A stretch of DNA of 64,000 nucleotides from Brachybacterium halotolerans (GCF_016623465.1 NZ_JAEDAJ010000001.1:627963-691962); one strand, 5' to 3'. Shown: positions 14,175 through 26,878, counted from the stretch's first letter. Numbers and translations are program-made. The notes: generated from the letters alone by a model not told the origin.

Positions 14175-14909
14175 GTGCGTCTCGTCGTTGCTCAGTGCTC
14201 GGTCGACTACACCGGTCGGCTCACCGCCCATCTGCCCCTGGCCACCCGTCTGCTCATCGTCAAGGCCGACGGCAGCGTGCTCGTCCATTCCGACGGCGGC
14301 AGCTACAAGCCGCTGAACTGGATGAGCCCGCCCTGCCAGCTGAAGGTCGTGGACCGGGCCGACGTCGAGGACACGGCCGACGACCCCACCGACGACCCCG
14401 CTCCCCTCCCCGAGGAGGACTGGGTGCAGCAGTGGGACGTGGTCCATGCGAAGACCGGTGACCGCCTGCGCGTGCGCCTGCACGAGATCCTCGAGGACAC
14501 GAGCGTCGAGCTCGGCATCGACCCGGGCCTGCAGAAGGACGGCGTCGAGGCGCATCTGCAGGCGCTGCTCGCCCAGAACATCGAGACCCTCGGGACGGAC
14601 TGGTCGCTCGTGCGCCGCGAGTACCCGACGGCCATCGGACCGGTCGACATCCTGGCCCGCGACGCCGACGGCGCCACCGTCGCCATCGAGATCAAGCGGC
14701 GCGGCGAGATCGACGGCGTCGAGCAGCTCACCCGCTATCTCGATCTGCTCAACCGCGACCCGCTGCTCGCGCCGGTGCGCGGCATGTTCGCCGCCCAGGC
14801 CATCAAGCCCCAGGCCAAGGTGCTCGCCCACGACCGCGGCATCGACTGCGTGACGCTGGACTACGACGCCCTGCGCGGCATCGACGACGCCGAGAGCCGC
14901 CTCTTCTGA
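14175..14909 (+). CDS. nucS: Mismatch-specific endonuclease NucS (EndoMS)
   Basis: 244 aa from GTG 14175. NucS/EndoMS cleaves both strands at mismatches in bacteria lacking MutS/MutL. Family features are the N-terminal [16 protein letters not shown], the RecB-like nuclease core with VDILARD and the E-x-K pair in VAIEIKRRG, the QLTRYLDLL motif, and the C-terminal ESRLF, which matches the sliding-clamp-binding tail of this family. Upstream open sequence (from 14094) is not conserved. It is followed after 46 bp by nagA. In mycobacteria nucS also lies just beyond the atp operon, supporting the assignment. Confidence 0.95.
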   Translation: MRLVVAQCSVDYTGRLTAHLPLATRLLIVKADGSVLVHSDGGSYKPLNWMSPPCQLKVVDRADVEDTADDPTDDPAPLPEEDWVQQWDVVHAKTGDRLRVRLHEILEDTSVELGIDPGLQKDGVEAHLQALLAQNIETLGTDWSLVRREYPTAIGPVDILARDADGATVAIEIKRRGEIDGVEQLTRYLDLLNRDPLLAPVRGMFAAQAIKPQAKVLAHDRGIDCVTLDYDALRGIDDAESRLF

Positions 14910-14955
14910 CTCCGTTCCCGCACGCACCCCGTCACCGCACGCACCAGGAGCATCG

Positions 14956-16209
14956 ATGCCCTCCACCGACGTCCCCGTCGATCCGCAGCACGCAGAGACC
15001 CTGCATGCCGATCTCGCCGTCCGCGGCACGGCCGTGCTCGATCGGGGCGTGCTCCCGAGTGCGCTGCTGCTCCTCGTGGGCGACCGCATCCTGTGGGCGG
15101 GGCCCGAGGAGCAGGCGCCGGCGCACCGGGCCGAGCGGACTCTCGAGCATCCGGGGCTGATCCTCCCCGGTCTCGTGGACCTGCACTGCCACGGCGGCGG
15201 CGGCGCCTCCTTCCCCGACTGCGCCGACGCCCAGGAGGCGATGGTCGCCGTGCGCGAGCACCGTCGCCACGGCACCACGTCCCTCGTCGCCTCGCTCGTG
15301 ACCGCCTCGGCCGACGAGCTCGGCCGGCGCGTGGGCATGCTCGCCGGGCTCGTCGAGGACGGCGAGGTCGAGGCGATCCATCTCGAGGGCCCCTTCATCT
15401 CCGAGGCGCGCAAGGGCGCCCAGAACCTCGCCCACATCACCGGCGGCGACGCCGCTCTCGTCGGCGAGCTGTGCGCGGCGGGCCGCGGCGCGGTCGCGAC
15501 GATGACCATGGCCCCGGAGACGGCGTCGGCCACCGCGGTCATCGACGCCCTCGCCGCCGGCGGTGCCGTCCCCTCGCTCGGCCACACCGACTGCGACAGC
15601 GCCCAGATGGACGCGGCGATCATCGCCTCCCGCGATGCCCTGCGCCGTCATCACGGCCGCTCCGCGCTGCCCACCGCGACGCACCTGTTCAACGGCATGC
15701 GGCCCATCCACCACCGCGATCCGGGCCCGGCACTCTCCGCGCTCGACGCGGCCGGCCGCGGGGACATCGTCGTCGAGGTCATCGCCGACGGGGTCCACCT
15801 CGCGGCGGAGACCGTCGCCCACGTCTTCTCCCTCGCGGCCGACGGCTGCGTCGTGCTCATCACCGATGCCATGGCCGCCGCGGGCATGGCGGATGGCAGC
15901 TACCGGCTCGGTGCGCTGGACGTGGACGTGCAGGACGGCGTCGCGACCCTCGCCGACGGCGGCTCGATCGCGGGAGGGACCGCGCATCTCATCGACGTCG
16001 TGCGCTTCGCCGTGCGCGAGGCCGGCGTGGATCTGGCCGTCGCCGTGCGCGCGGCCACCGCGGTCCCGGCGCGCGTGCTCGGACGCGAGGACGAGATCGG
16101 TGCGCTGCGCGAGGGACTCGCGGCCGACGTGCTGCTGGTCGACTCCGACCTGCGTCCCGTGCAGGTCATCCGTCGGGGCGAGCTCGTCGGCACCGCCCAG
16201 GCGGACTGA
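14956..16209 (+). CDS. nagA: N-acetylglucosamine-6-phosphate deacetylase
   Basis: 417 aa; ATG 14956 with an AGGAGC site 8 nt upstream. An amidohydrolase-fold enzyme that deacetylates GlcNAc-6-P in cell-wall sugar recycling and amino-sugar use. Visible motifs are GLVDLHCHGGGG (metal-binding HxH), HLEGPFIS (metal-binding Glu), SLGHTD, THLFNGMRP, and VLITDAMAAAG with the catalytic Asp. The C-terminal LREGLAADVLLVDSDLRP closes the composite beta domain. No nagB or PTS gene is adjacent, so it is probably constitutive. Confidence 0.95.
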   Translation: MPSTDVPVDPQHAETLHADLAVRGTAVLDRGVLPSALLLLVGDRILWAGPEEQAPAHRAERTLEHPGLILPGLVDLHCHGGGGASFPDCADAQEAMVAVREHRRHGTTSLVASLVTASADELGRRVGMLAGLVEDGEVEAIHLEGPFISEARKGAQNLAHITGGDAALVGELCAAGRGAVATMTMAPETASATAVIDALAAGGAVPSLGHTDCDSAQMDAAIIASRDALRRHHGRSALPTATHLFNGMRPIHHRDPGPALSALDAAGRGDIVVEVIADGVHLAAETVAHVFSLAADGCVVLITDAMAAAGMADGSYRLGALDVDVQDGVATLADGGSIAGGTAHLIDVVRFAVREAGVDLAVAVRAATAVPARVLGREDEIGALREGLAADVLLVDSDLRPVQVIRRGELVGTAQAD

Positions 16210-16243
16210 GCTCGCAGCACCCGGCGGGCACCTCGCGCACTGC

Positions 16244-16774
16244 TCAGTCGGCGTCCCCGCGCACCGCGCCCGTCGGCGCCGCCTCGTACCAGGCGATGAC
16301 GGCCGAGGAGGTCGTGAAGGGCAGCATGAGCCACAGCGGCTCGCCCTCCCGGCGGACGAACTCGATCTCGGTGTCCAGGACGATGCGCGTCCCTCCGGGG
16401 CCGCTCGTCCCGCCGGCGTCAGTCACCGCGCCGGCGTCACTCGCCCCGACGACGCCCTCCGCACCGTCGCCCGCTCCCCCACGACCGACGACGTTCTGCC
16501 GCTGGACGTCGAGGATCTCGCTGCGGCGCAGCAGCACCTCACCGCCGGGGAACAGAGCATCGGTGCGGTGCCAGAGCAGACCCTGGGAGGTGAAGCGCAG
16601 GCGCCCGCCGCGCCAGGCGCCGCGTCCTCCTCGGGCCCGGGGTCGCCACAGGAAGCAGTCGAGCGCGCCGCCGCGGCGCGCGATCACCACGGAGCGGACC
16701 AGCACAGCGAGCGCCAGCAGAACGACCAACGTCCCGATCACCACGAGGGTGATCGGGACGTTGACGTGCATCAT
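16244..16774 (-). CDS. DUF2550 family membrane protein
   Basis: 176 aa. An N-terminal transmembrane helix (VVIGTLVVLLALAVLV) is followed by a basic region and a beta-rich domain. DUF2550 genes sit immediately after atpC in many actinobacteria, and this one starts 15 nt past the atpC stop. A roughly 30-residue Gly/Ala/Asp-rich segment (about residues 98-130) interrupts the domain and is probably an unstructured insertion. The start is one of two consecutive ATGs (16774/16771). Function unknown. Confidence 0.8.
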   Translation of the reverse strand: MMHVNVPITLVVIGTLVVLLALAVLVRSVVIARRGGALDCFLWRPRARGGRGAWRGGRLRFTSQGLLWHRTDALFPGGEVLLRRSEILDVQRQNVVGRGGAGDGAEGVVGASDAGAVTDAGGTSGPGGTRIVLDTEIEFVRREGEPLWLMLPFTTSSAVIAWYEAAPTGAVRGDAD

Positions 16775-16789
16775 CGGTGCGCGTTCGCC

Positions 16790-18552
<1,763 letters not shown>

Positions 18553-18583
18553 TCAGGCCGGCGCGCGGAGCGCTCGCGGCGGC

Positions 18584-19498
18584 TCAGCGTTCGGTGCGAC
18601 CGGATCCCGAGAGGGCGTCGGCGCCGCCGACGATCTCCGAGATCTCCTGGGTGATCTCCGCCTGGCGCGCCGAGTTGGCCAGCCGGGTGAACTTGCGGAT
18701 CTGCTGTTCGGCGTTGTCCGTGGCCGTCTTCATCGCGCGCTGCGTCGCCGCGTGCTCGGAGGCCATCGACTGCATGAGCAGGTTGACGATGCGCGACTCG
18801 AGGTAGCGCGGGATCAGCTCGTCCATGACCGTCTCGGCGTCGGGCGCGAACTCGTACAGCGGGTACGAGGGCGCCTCGGCGCCCGCCTCGGCGTCGACGA
18901 CCTCGAGCGGGACCAGGCGGGTCGCCCGAGCCACCTGCCGGAACCTGCTGAGGAAGCGGGTGCCCACGAGGTACGCCTCGTCGAGATGCACCTCCGGGTC
19001 CTCGCTGAGCAGGTCGCCGGTGAGACGCTGCGCGATCTCGTGACCGAGCGCAGGGATCTCGCTCTCCTGGAACGGGGTCCAGGCCGTGACCGGCGGACGG
19101 TTGCGGAACGTGTAGTAGGTCTCGCCCTTGCGCCCGACGACGTACAGCACGGGCGTCTTGCCCTCGTCGATCAGGTGGTTGGCGAGCTCCTCCGCGGCGC
19201 GGATCGCGTTGTGCGAGTACGAGCCCGTCATCCCGCGGTCGGCCGTGATGAGCAGGATGCCGGCGCGGCCGGTCTCGCTGCGCTCCTGGTCGAGGAACGG
19301 ATGCTCGACGTCGGCCGAATGGGTCGCGACGGCGCCGATCGCCCGAGTGATCGCCTCGGCGTACGGCGTGGTCGCGAGCACCCGGGCGTGGGCCTTGGCG
19401 ATGCGCGAGGCCGCGACCATCTCCTTGGCCTTGAAGATCTTCTTCATGCCCTGAGCGGAGGTGATCCGCTTCTTGTACTCCCTCTGCTGTGCTCCCAT
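18584..19498 (-). CDS. atpG: ATP synthase gamma subunit
   Basis: 304 aa from ATG 19498 (GAGAG site upstream). Central rotor stalk of F1. The N-terminal coiled-coil helix MGAQQREYKKRITSAQGMKK and the C-terminal helix with ASEHAATQRAMKTATDNA are both conserved. The open frame extends about 30 codons upstream of this ATG, but that part is not conserved and lacks a ribosome binding site. Confidence 0.97.
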   Translation of the reverse strand: MGAQQREYKKRITSAQGMKKIFKAKEMVAASRIAKAHARVLATTPYAEAITRAIGAVATHSADVEHPFLDQERSETGRAGILLITADRGMTGSYSHNAIRAAEELANHLIDEGKTPVLYVVGRKGETYYTFRNRPPVTAWTPFQESEIPALGHEIAQRLTGDLLSEDPEVHLDEAYLVGTRFLSRFRQVARATRLVPLEVVDAEAGAEAPSYPLYEFAPDAETVMDELIPRYLESRIVNLLMQSMASEHAATQRAMKTATDNAEQQIRKFTRLANSARQAEITQEISEIVGGADALSGSGRTER

Positions 19499-19584
19499 GT
19501 CTCTCCTTCGCGGGATGCTCCGGCTGGTCCCGGCGCCGCCCTTCCCTGCAGGATCTCCCCTGCCCGGGCGGACGGCGCACCGGA

Positions 19585-21210
19585 TCATCCGCGGACGATG
19601 CGCTCCTGGTCGATGTCCTCGTCCTCCGCGCTCTCGTGCACGTCGGTGCGAGCCTCGCTCTGGCCCTTGCCGGCCAGGAAGTCGCGCTTGACCTGCTCGA
19701 GCAGCTCGGTGGCCTGCTGCTCGGTCTCCTCGGAGAACTTCTTCGAGGTGCGGATGTCCTCGAGCACGGTGCCGTTGTGGCGCAGGTGCTCGAGGAGCAG
19801 GGACTCGAACTCGCGGACGTCCTCGACCTCGATGTCGTCGAACTTGCCGGTGGTGCCGCCCCAGATCGAGATGACCTCCTCCTCGACCGGGAAGGGCGAG
19901 GACTGGGGCTGCTTGAGCAGCTCCATGAGGCGCGCGCCGCGGTTCAGCTGCTGCTTGGAGGCCGCGTCGAGGTCCGAGGCGAACATGGCGAAGGACTCGA
20001 GGTCGCGGTACTGCGCGAGCGAGATCTTCAGCGTGCCGGAGACGCCCTTCATCGCCTTGATCTGGGCGGAGCCGCCGACGCGGGAGACCGAGATGCCGAC
20101 GTCGACAGCGGGGCGCTGATCGGCGTTGAACAGGTCGGACTGCAGGAAGACCTGGCCGTCGGTGATCGAGATGACGTTGGTCGGGATGTACGCCGAGACG
20201 TCGTTGGCCTTGGTCTCGATGATCGGCAGGCCGGTCATCGAGCCGCCGCCCATCTCGTCGCTGAGCTTCGCACAGCGCTCGAGGAGGCGGGAGTGCAGGT
20301 AGAACACGTCACCGGGGTAGGCCTCGCGGCCCGGCGGGCGGCGCAGCAGCAGCGACACGGCGCGGTAGGCCTCGGCCTGCTTGGTGAGGTCGTCGAAGAC
20401 GATGAGGACGTGCTTGCCCTCGTACATCCAGTGCTGGCCGATGGCCGAGCCCGCGTAGGGGGCGATGTACTTGAAGCCCGCGGGATCGGAGGCGGGGGCC
20501 GCCACGATCGTCGTGTAGTCGAGGGCGCCGGCCTCCTCGAGGGTGGCGCGGACCGACGCGATGGTCGAGCCCTTCTGGCCGACGGCCACGTAGATGCAGC
20601 GCACCTGCTGGCTCGGGTCGCCGGACTCCCAGTTCGCCTTCTGGTTCAGGATCGTGTCCAGGGCGATGGTGGTCTTGCCGGTCTGGCGGTCGCCGATGAT
20701 CAGCTGGCGCTGGCCGCGGCCGATCGGGGTCATCGAGTCGATGGCCTTGATGCCGGTCTGCATCGGCTCCTTGACGCTCTTGCGCTGCATGACCGTGGGG
20801 GCCTGCAGCTCGAGGGCGCGGCGCTCGGTGCTGGCGATCTCGCCGAGACCGTCGATGGGGGCGCCGGTGGGGTCGACCACGCGGCCGAGGAAGTCGTCGC
20901 CGACGGGCACGGAGAGCACCTCGCCGGTGCGGCGCACCTCCTGGCCCTCCTCGATGCCGGAGAACTCGCCGAGGACGACGACGCCGACCTCGCGCAGCTC
21001 GAGGTTCAGGGCCAGACCGAGAGTGCCGTCCTCGAAGCGGACGAGCTCGTTGGCCATGACGCCGGGGAGCCCCTCGACGCGGGCGATGCCGTCGGCCGAC
21101 TCGGTGACGCGGCCGATCTCCTCGCGCTCGGGCGTGCCGGCCTGGTAGGTGGACACTGCGGTGTCCAGGGCGTTCCGGATGTCCTCCGGGCGGATCTTGA
21201 GCTCAGCCAT
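19585..21210 (-). CDS. atpA: ATP synthase alpha subunit
   Basis: 541 aa. Non-catalytic nucleotide-binding F1 subunit, with the P-loop [11 protein letters not shown], the SVRVGGSAQ-equivalent segment ([15 protein letters not shown]), and the N-terminal [18 protein letters not shown]-terminal acidic tail ([22 protein letters not shown]) extends beyond the core, as in other actinobacterial alpha subunits. The intergenic distance to atpH is about 110 nt. Confidence 0.98.
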   Translation of the reverse strand: MAELKIRPEDIRNALDTAVSTYQAGTPEREEIGRVTESADGIARVEGLPGVMANELVRFEDGTLGLALNLELREVGVVVLGEFSGIEEGQEVRRTGEVLSVPVGDDFLGRVVDPTGAPIDGLGEIASTERRALELQAPTVMQRKSVKEPMQTGIKAIDSMTPIGRGQRQLIIGDRQTGKTTIALDTILNQKANWESGDPSQQVRCIYVAVGQKGSTIASVRATLEEAGALDYTTIVAAPASDPAGFKYIAPYAGSAIGQHWMYEGKHVLIVFDDLTKQAEAYRAVSLLLRRPPGREAYPGDVFYLHSRLLERCAKLSDEMGGGSMTGLPIIETKANDVSAYIPTNVISITDGQVFLQSDLFNADQRPAVDVGISVSRVGGSAQIKAMKGVSGTLKISLAQYRDLESFAMFASDLDAASKQQLNRGARLMELLKQPQSSPFPVEEEVISIWGGTTGKFDDIEVEDVREFESLLLEHLRHNGTVLEDIRTSKKFSEETEQQATELLEQVKRDFLAGKGQSEARTDVHESAEDEDIDQERIVRG

Positions 21211-21321
21211 CGCGGTGCTTCGCTTCCTTCTCTGCCCCGCGGGCGGGGCGGTGGTCGTACCAGCTGTGGTCGTCAGAGGGGAGGTCCCGGGGGATCTCCG
21301 GTGGATCTCGCCGCGCGGCCG

Positions 21322-22137
21322 TCAGGCCACCAGGCGGGAGCGCGCCTGGGCCAGGCGCGCGAGGACTGTCGCGTCGTAGAGGTCGTCCTCGACCTGGACG
21401 CGCAGGCCGCCGACGACGTCCTCGTCCAGCTCGAAGTTGGTCTGGACCTCGCGGCCGTAGATCCGGGCGAGGATCGAGGACAGGCGCGACTGCTGCTCGG
21501 GGGTGAGCTGTCGCGCGCTGCGCACGATCGCCAGCAGACGGCGGCGCCGCGCCGAGGCGAACTCGGCGAAGCCCAGGAGGCGGCGAGCGGGCTTGACGTC
21601 CGTGCGCCGACCCACCGCACGGCGGGCGAGCGCGAGGGTCAGCGGGTGCACGCGGCCCTCGAGCAGTCGCGAGACGATCCCCGCACGCTGCTCGGGCTGC
21701 TCGCGGGCGTCGTCCAGGGCGCCGGTGAGCTCGCCGCTCTCGTCGATCACGCGGGAGATCTGGAAGAGCTCCTCCTCGACCTGCTCGAGCACGCCCTCGC
21801 GGGCCGCCTGCTCGAGGAGGGCCTCGACGCCGAGCTGCTCGAGGGCGTCCAGGACGTCCTCCTGCTCGGACCAGCGGCGGCCGACGATCTCGAGAATCAC
21901 GGAGAGCGCTCCGGGGCTGACGCGCCCTTCGAAGAGCGAGCGCGCCACGGACTGCTTGACCTCGGCGGGTCGGCCTCCGTCGCTCAGCATCCGCACCAGC
22001 TGGTTGCTGGAGTCGATCGCGTCGGCGGCCCCGAAGAGGTCCTCGGCGACCTGCGCCAGCGACGTGTCGTCGCCGCGCAGGAGGTCCTGGGACCGCTGGG
22101 TCACCTCACGCAGGGAGGTGGAGGAGGTTCCTCGCAT
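21322..22137 (-). CDS. atpH: ATP synthase delta subunit
   Basis: 271 aa. Peripheral-stalk subunit linking b to F1. The C-terminal OSCP signature is clear (ARQLTPEQQSRLSSIL, YGREVQTNFELDEDVVGGLRVQVEDDLYDATV). At 271 residues it is longer than the roughly 180 aa of E. coli, as usual for actinobacterial delta. It follows atpF after 9 nt. Confidence 0.95.
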   Translation of the reverse strand: MRGTSSTSLREVTQRSQDLLRGDDTSLAQVAEDLFGAADAIDSSNQLVRMLSDGGRPAEVKQSVARSLFEGRVSPGALSVILEIVGRRWSEQEDVLDALEQLGVEALLEQAAREGVLEQVEEELFQISRVIDESGELTGALDDAREQPEQRAGIVSRLLEGRVHPLTLALARRAVGRRTDVKPARRLLGFAEFASARRRRLLAIVRSARQLTPEQQSRLSSILARIYGREVQTNFELDEDVVGGLRVQVEDDLYDATVLARLAQARSRLVA

Positions 22138-22146
22138 CTGGTGTCC

Positions 22147-22695
22147 TTATCGGGTCGCGGTCTGGGACGACTCGAGGTCGTCCAGGAACCGGTCGATCAC
22201 GCGGCGGGAGCGCTCGTCGTCGGTGAGGGACTCCCCGACGATCTTGGAGGCGAGGTCGCTCGCGAGCGTGCCGACCTCTCCCTTGAGCTGGGCCGCGGCG
22301 GTGGTGCGCTCGGCCGAGAGCTGCTGACGGCCGGCGGTGAGGATGCGCTCGTTCTCGGCCTCGGCGCGCGCCTTGGCCTCCTCGACGATCGCGGCGCCGT
22401 CCGCACGGGCCTTCTCGCGGATGGAGGCGGCCTCCTGGCGCGCCGCCGCGAGCTCCTGCTCCTGCTCGTCCTTCAGCTGGTCCGCCTGCTGCTGTACCTC
22501 CTCGGCCTTCTTCAGACCGCCTTCGATCTTCTCGCTGCGCTCATCGAGCACGGCGTTCAGCCGCGGCAGGATGAACTTGATGAAGACGACGGCGAAGATG
22601 ACCAGGAAGATCAGCGACCAGACGATCTCCTGGGGCTCGGGCACCAGGATCTTCCAGCCCTCGACCTCTTCCGAGGTGCCTTCGGCAAGAATCAT
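22147..22695 (-). CDS. atpF: ATP synthase subunit b
   Basis: 182 aa. One N-terminal transmembrane helix (IVWSLIFLVIFAVVFIKFILPRLNAVL) is followed by a long charged helix, heptad-like and rich in Ala/Glu/Arg, that forms the peripheral stalk. It starts at ATG 22695, 11 nt after the atpE stop. A short N-terminal extension (MILAEGTSEEVEGW) precedes the helix, as in other actinobacterial b subunits. Confidence 0.95.
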   Translation of the reverse strand: MILAEGTSEEVEGWKILVPEPQEIVWSLIFLVIFAVVFIKFILPRLNAVLDERSEKIEGGLKKAEEVQQQADQLKDEQEQELAAARQEAASIREKARADGAAIVEEAKARAEAENERILTAGRQQLSAERTTAAAQLKGEVGTLASDLASKIVGESLTDDERSRRVIDRFLDDLESSQTATR

Positions 22696-22706
22696 GGTGG
22701 GGGTCC

Positions 22707-24071
<1,365 letters not shown>

Positions 24072-24122
24072 TCACGGGGGCCGTTCCAGGCCACGCGAAG
24101 ACTCCCCGAGCATATCAGAGCG

Positions 24123-24602
24123 TCACTGCTCCCGAGGGGGTTCCGCGACCTCCAGACGTGCACGTGAGCGCACCATCCCGACCGCCTCGGTGACAGCCGC
24201 CACGACCGCCCCCGCGAGCAGGGCGACGCCGAGCCAGGGCCGCGAGAGCCAGCTCGCGTCGCCGAGCAGCAGGAGCGCGATGACCAGCACGAACATCTTC
24301 ACGAGCCAGCTTCCCATGAGCACCATGGCGTACGAGGTGCCGGGCAGCGGACGGGCGATCCGGGCGCTCACCACTGTGGGCAGGGTCACCACGAGAGCGA
24401 GGCCACTCCCGACCAGCGCGCCGGGCACCGCGCCCGCGCCGCCGAGCAGCGCGGCGAGGAGGATGACGACCGCGTCGACGACGATCCCCGCGAGGATCGC
24501 GAGCAGCAGGGCCCGCATCAGCAGACGGTCGTTGTGGCGGCGGGCGCGCGCGATCCCCTCGTCGCTCGCAGCGGCGGGATCGGGTCGGTCGGCGGCGGGC
24601 AT
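24123..24602 (-). CDS. AtpI-like membrane protein
   Basis: 159 aa with four predicted transmembrane helices (about residues 30-50, 55-75, 90-112 and 118-140) and a charged N-terminus. It sits directly upstream of atpB, where AtpI (the small protein linked to c-ring assembly and Mg2+ uptake) is encoded in most bacteria; mycobacterial Rv1303 occupies the same slot. Sequence is poorly conserved in this family, so the name rests mainly on position and topology. Confidence 0.7.
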   Translation of the reverse strand: MPAADRPDPAAASDEGIARARRHNDRLLMRALLLAILAGIVVDAVVILLAALLGGAGAVPGALVGSGLALVVTLPTVVSARIARPLPGTSYAMVLMGSWLVKMFVLVIALLLLGDASWLSRPWLGVALLAGAVVAAVTEAVGMVRSRARLEVAEPPREQ

Positions 24603-24630
24603 CGGCGTCTCGGATTCCTCGGGGGTCTCG

Positions 24631-24680
24631 GGTCGGGTCGGGTCGAGTCAGGTCTGGGCTGGGCTGGTCTGGTCTGGGGC
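24631..24680. repeat. Degenerate pentanucleotide tandem repeat
   Basis: Ten successive 5-bp units read GGTCG x3, AGTCA, GGTCT, GGGCT x2, GGTCT x2, GGGGC. They occupy half of the 92-bp gap between the wecA-like gene and atpI, ending 14 bp from the wecA stop. Slippage here would change the spacing between the genes, not a reading frame. Confidence 0.85.
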
Positions 24681-24694
24681 CGCGGCCGACGGGG

Positions 24695-25828
24695 TCAGCC
24701 GGCCTCGCGCTCGTGGGCGGGGCGGCGCCGGGCGGAGCGGCGGCGCAGTCGGGCGACCGGATCGATCGTCACCACGAAGGCGACGAGCAGCCCGATCCCC
24801 CAGAAGATCACGACGGTGCGCATGTCCACGAGGGCCGGAAGCAGCATCCCCACCGAGATCACGATCGCCCACATGTACATGATCAGGACCGCGCCGAGCT
24901 GCGAGTGGCCGATCGCGAGGAGGCGATGGTGCAGGTGGAGCTTGTCGGCGTGGAAGGGCGAGTGGCCCGAGCCGATGCGGCGGACGACGGCGAGCACGAA
25001 GTCGAGGAACGGGATGAACATGACGCCGATGGGCAGCAGGATCGGCAGGAACTGACCGATCACCTTCGCGTCGGACAGCTGCGCGGTGTCGATCTGGCCG
25101 GTCACCGTGATGGTGCTCGCGGCGAGGAGCAGGCCCAGGAGCATCGAGCCCGAATCGCCCATGAAGATCTTCGCGCGCGGCAGGTTGTGCGGCAGGAACC
25201 CCAGACAGGCGCCCACCATCGCGGCCGTGATCAGGGCCGCGAGCGAGGAGTAGTCCGTGGTCGAGGCGCTGCGGGTGAGCATGTAGGCGTAGGCGAAGAA
25301 CGCCGTGCCGCCGATAGCCATGACTCCTGCGGCCAGGCCGTCCAGACCGTCCACGAAGTTCACGGCGTTCATCGAGACCACCACGACGAGCACCGTGAGG
25401 ATGATGGCGCTGCGCGAGGACAGCAGGGTGACGCCGCCGATGGGCAGGGACACCAGGCGCACGCCCTCGGCGGCCAGCAGGACGGCGGCGAGCACCTGGC
25501 CCGCGAGCTTGGTGACCCAGTCGAGGTCCCATTTGTCGTCGGCGGCGCCCAGGAGGGCGACGATCCCGGCGGCGGCGAGGATCGCCCAGGGCTGGCTGCT
25601 CTCGTGGAACAGGCCGTGGAGGAACGGGATGCGGCTGGCGATGAGCATCGCCGCGGCGACCCCCACCAGGATCCCCAGTCCCCCGAGACGCGGGGTCACG
25701 ACCGTGTGGACGTCGCGCGAGCGGACCGCCGTCATCGCCCCGATCCTGCGCGCCATGAGGCGCACCGCGGGTGTGACCAGGAAGGTCACCGCCGCCGCGA
25801 GGAGCAGGACGAACAGGTAGATCCTCAC
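24695..25828 (-). CDS. wecA: WecA/TagO-type undecaprenyl-phosphate N-acetylhexosamine-1-phosphate transferase
   Basis: 377 aa with about 10-11 transmembrane helices. Polyprenyl-phosphate transferase motifs are present: GAADDKWDLDW (Mg-binding Asp pair), NAVNFVDGLDGLA, the FMGDSG loop, and the HADKLHLHHRLL motif typical of the WecA rather than the MraY branch. It would attach GlcNAc-1-P (or a similar sugar phosphate) to the lipid carrier to begin a cell-wall glycopolymer. Position between sua5 and atpI matches Rv1302. It overlaps the sua5 stop by 4 nt. The exact sugar substrate cannot be read from sequence. Confidence 0.88.
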   Translation of the reverse strand: MRIYLFVLLLAAAVTFLVTPAVRLMARRIGAMTAVRSRDVHTVVTPRLGGLGILVGVAAAMLIASRIPFLHGLFHESSQPWAILAAAGIVALLGAADDKWDLDWVTKLAGQVLAAVLLAAEGVRLVSLPIGGVTLLSSRSAIILTVLVVVVSMNAVNFVDGLDGLAAGVMAIGGTAFFAYAYMLTRSASTTDYSSLAALITAAMVGACLGFLPHNLPRAKIFMGDSGSMLLGLLLAASTITVTGQIDTAQLSDAKVIGQFLPILLPIGVMFIPFLDFVLAVVRRIGSGHSPFHADKLHLHHRLLAIGHSQLGAVLIMYMWAIVISVGMLLPALVDMRTVVIFWGIGLLVAFVVTIDPVARLRRRSARRRPAHEREAG

Positions 25829-26865
25829 GCGGGGCGGCTCCCGGTCTCCCCGGGTCCGTCGGCGGAGGCATCGGGCTCTGCGGAGGAGTCGGGATCGGCG
25901 GCGGAAGCGTCCACGACGTCGACGTCGACGTCCGCGGCGGCCGTCCCGGACTCGCCGGGCGCGACCAGCGGGGTGGAGCCGGCGGCGGCGAAGGCGTCGG
26001 CGCCGATGTCCTCGACGTTCTCCTCGCCCGCCGTCGCGGCGGACTCGTCGGCCGCGGTCTCCGCGTCCGTCGCCCCCTCGGCCGGCACATCCTCCGCCGT
26101 CGCCTCGTCGGCGTCGGTCGCGGTCCCGTCGGCGTCGGTCGTGGTCCCGTCGGCGTCGGAGTCGACCTCGCCGCCATCGGCCTCCGTCCCGGCTGCGGAT
26201 CCGCCCTCGGGCTCCTCGGGCTCGGGCGCGGTGAAGATGTCGCCGACGGCCTCGACGATCTGCTCGCGGGTGAGCGCGCCCTCGCGGACGATCTCCGCGG
26301 GCTCGACCGTGGTGTCGATGATCGTGGAGGCGGTGCCCAGGCGCGCGGGGCCACCGTCGAGGTAGACGTCGACGCGGTCGCCGAGCTGGGTGGCGGCATC
26401 CATGATGCTGAGCGCCGCGGGCTTGCCGTGGCGATTCGCGCTCGAGACGGCGAGCGGGCCGGTGCGGCGCAGCAGCTCGAGGGTGACCTCGTCGTCGGGC
26501 ATGCGCAGGGCGACGGTGCCCCGGGTCTCCCCCAGGTCCCAGTTCAGAGAGGGCTGCGCGGTGAGGATCAGGGTGAGCGCGCCGGGCCAGAAGGCCTCGG
26601 TGAGGCGCTCGGCGTACTCGGGGACGTCGACCGCGAGTCCCAGCAGCACGGCGGGGTCACCGACGAGCACCGGCGGCGGGGCGTCGCGCCCGCGGTCCTT
26701 GGCGTCCAGGAGCGCCTGCACGGCGTCCGGGGTGAAGGCGTCCGCGCCGATGCCGTAGACGGTGTCGGTGGGGAGCACGATCAGGCCGCCGTCGGAGAGG
26801 GCGTCCTGGGCGGCCTGGAGGCCCTCGTCGCGGGTGGCTTCGTTCGTGGTGTCGTACACGCTCAC
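25825..26865 (-). CDS. tsaC: L-threonylcarbamoyladenylate synthase (Sua5/TsaC) with long acidic tail
   Basis: 346 aa from GTG 26865 (GTG 26859 also possible). The YrdC/Sua5 domain covers residues about 10-215: LIVLPTDTVYGIGADAF, FWPGALTLIL, VALRMPDD, and GPLAVSSANRHGKPAA with the SANxSG-like loop. It makes threonylcarbamoyl-AMP for the t6A37 tRNA modification; its partner TsaD is encoded at 53.6-54.6 kb. Residues about 215-346 are an Asp/Glu/Ala/Thr-rich low-complexity tail with TDADGT repeats, not part of the family. prmC ends 13 nt upstream and wecA overlaps its stop. Confidence 0.92.
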   Translation of the reverse strand: MSVYDTTNEATRDEGLQAAQDALSDGGLIVLPTDTVYGIGADAFTPDAVQALLDAKDRGRDAPPPVLVGDPAVLLGLAVDVPEYAERLTEAFWPGALTLILTAQPSLNWDLGETRGTVALRMPDDEVTLELLRRTGPLAVSSANRHGKPAALSIMDAATQLGDRVDVYLDGGPARLGTASTIIDTTVEPAEIVREGALTREQIVEAVGDIFTAPEPEEPEGGSAAGTEADGGEVDSDADGTTTDADGTATDADEATAEDVPAEGATDAETAADESAATAGEENVEDIGADAFAAAGSTPLVAPGESGTAAADVDVDVVDASAADPDSSAEPDASADGPGETGSRPA

Positions 26866-26878
26866 GGCGCTCAGTCTC

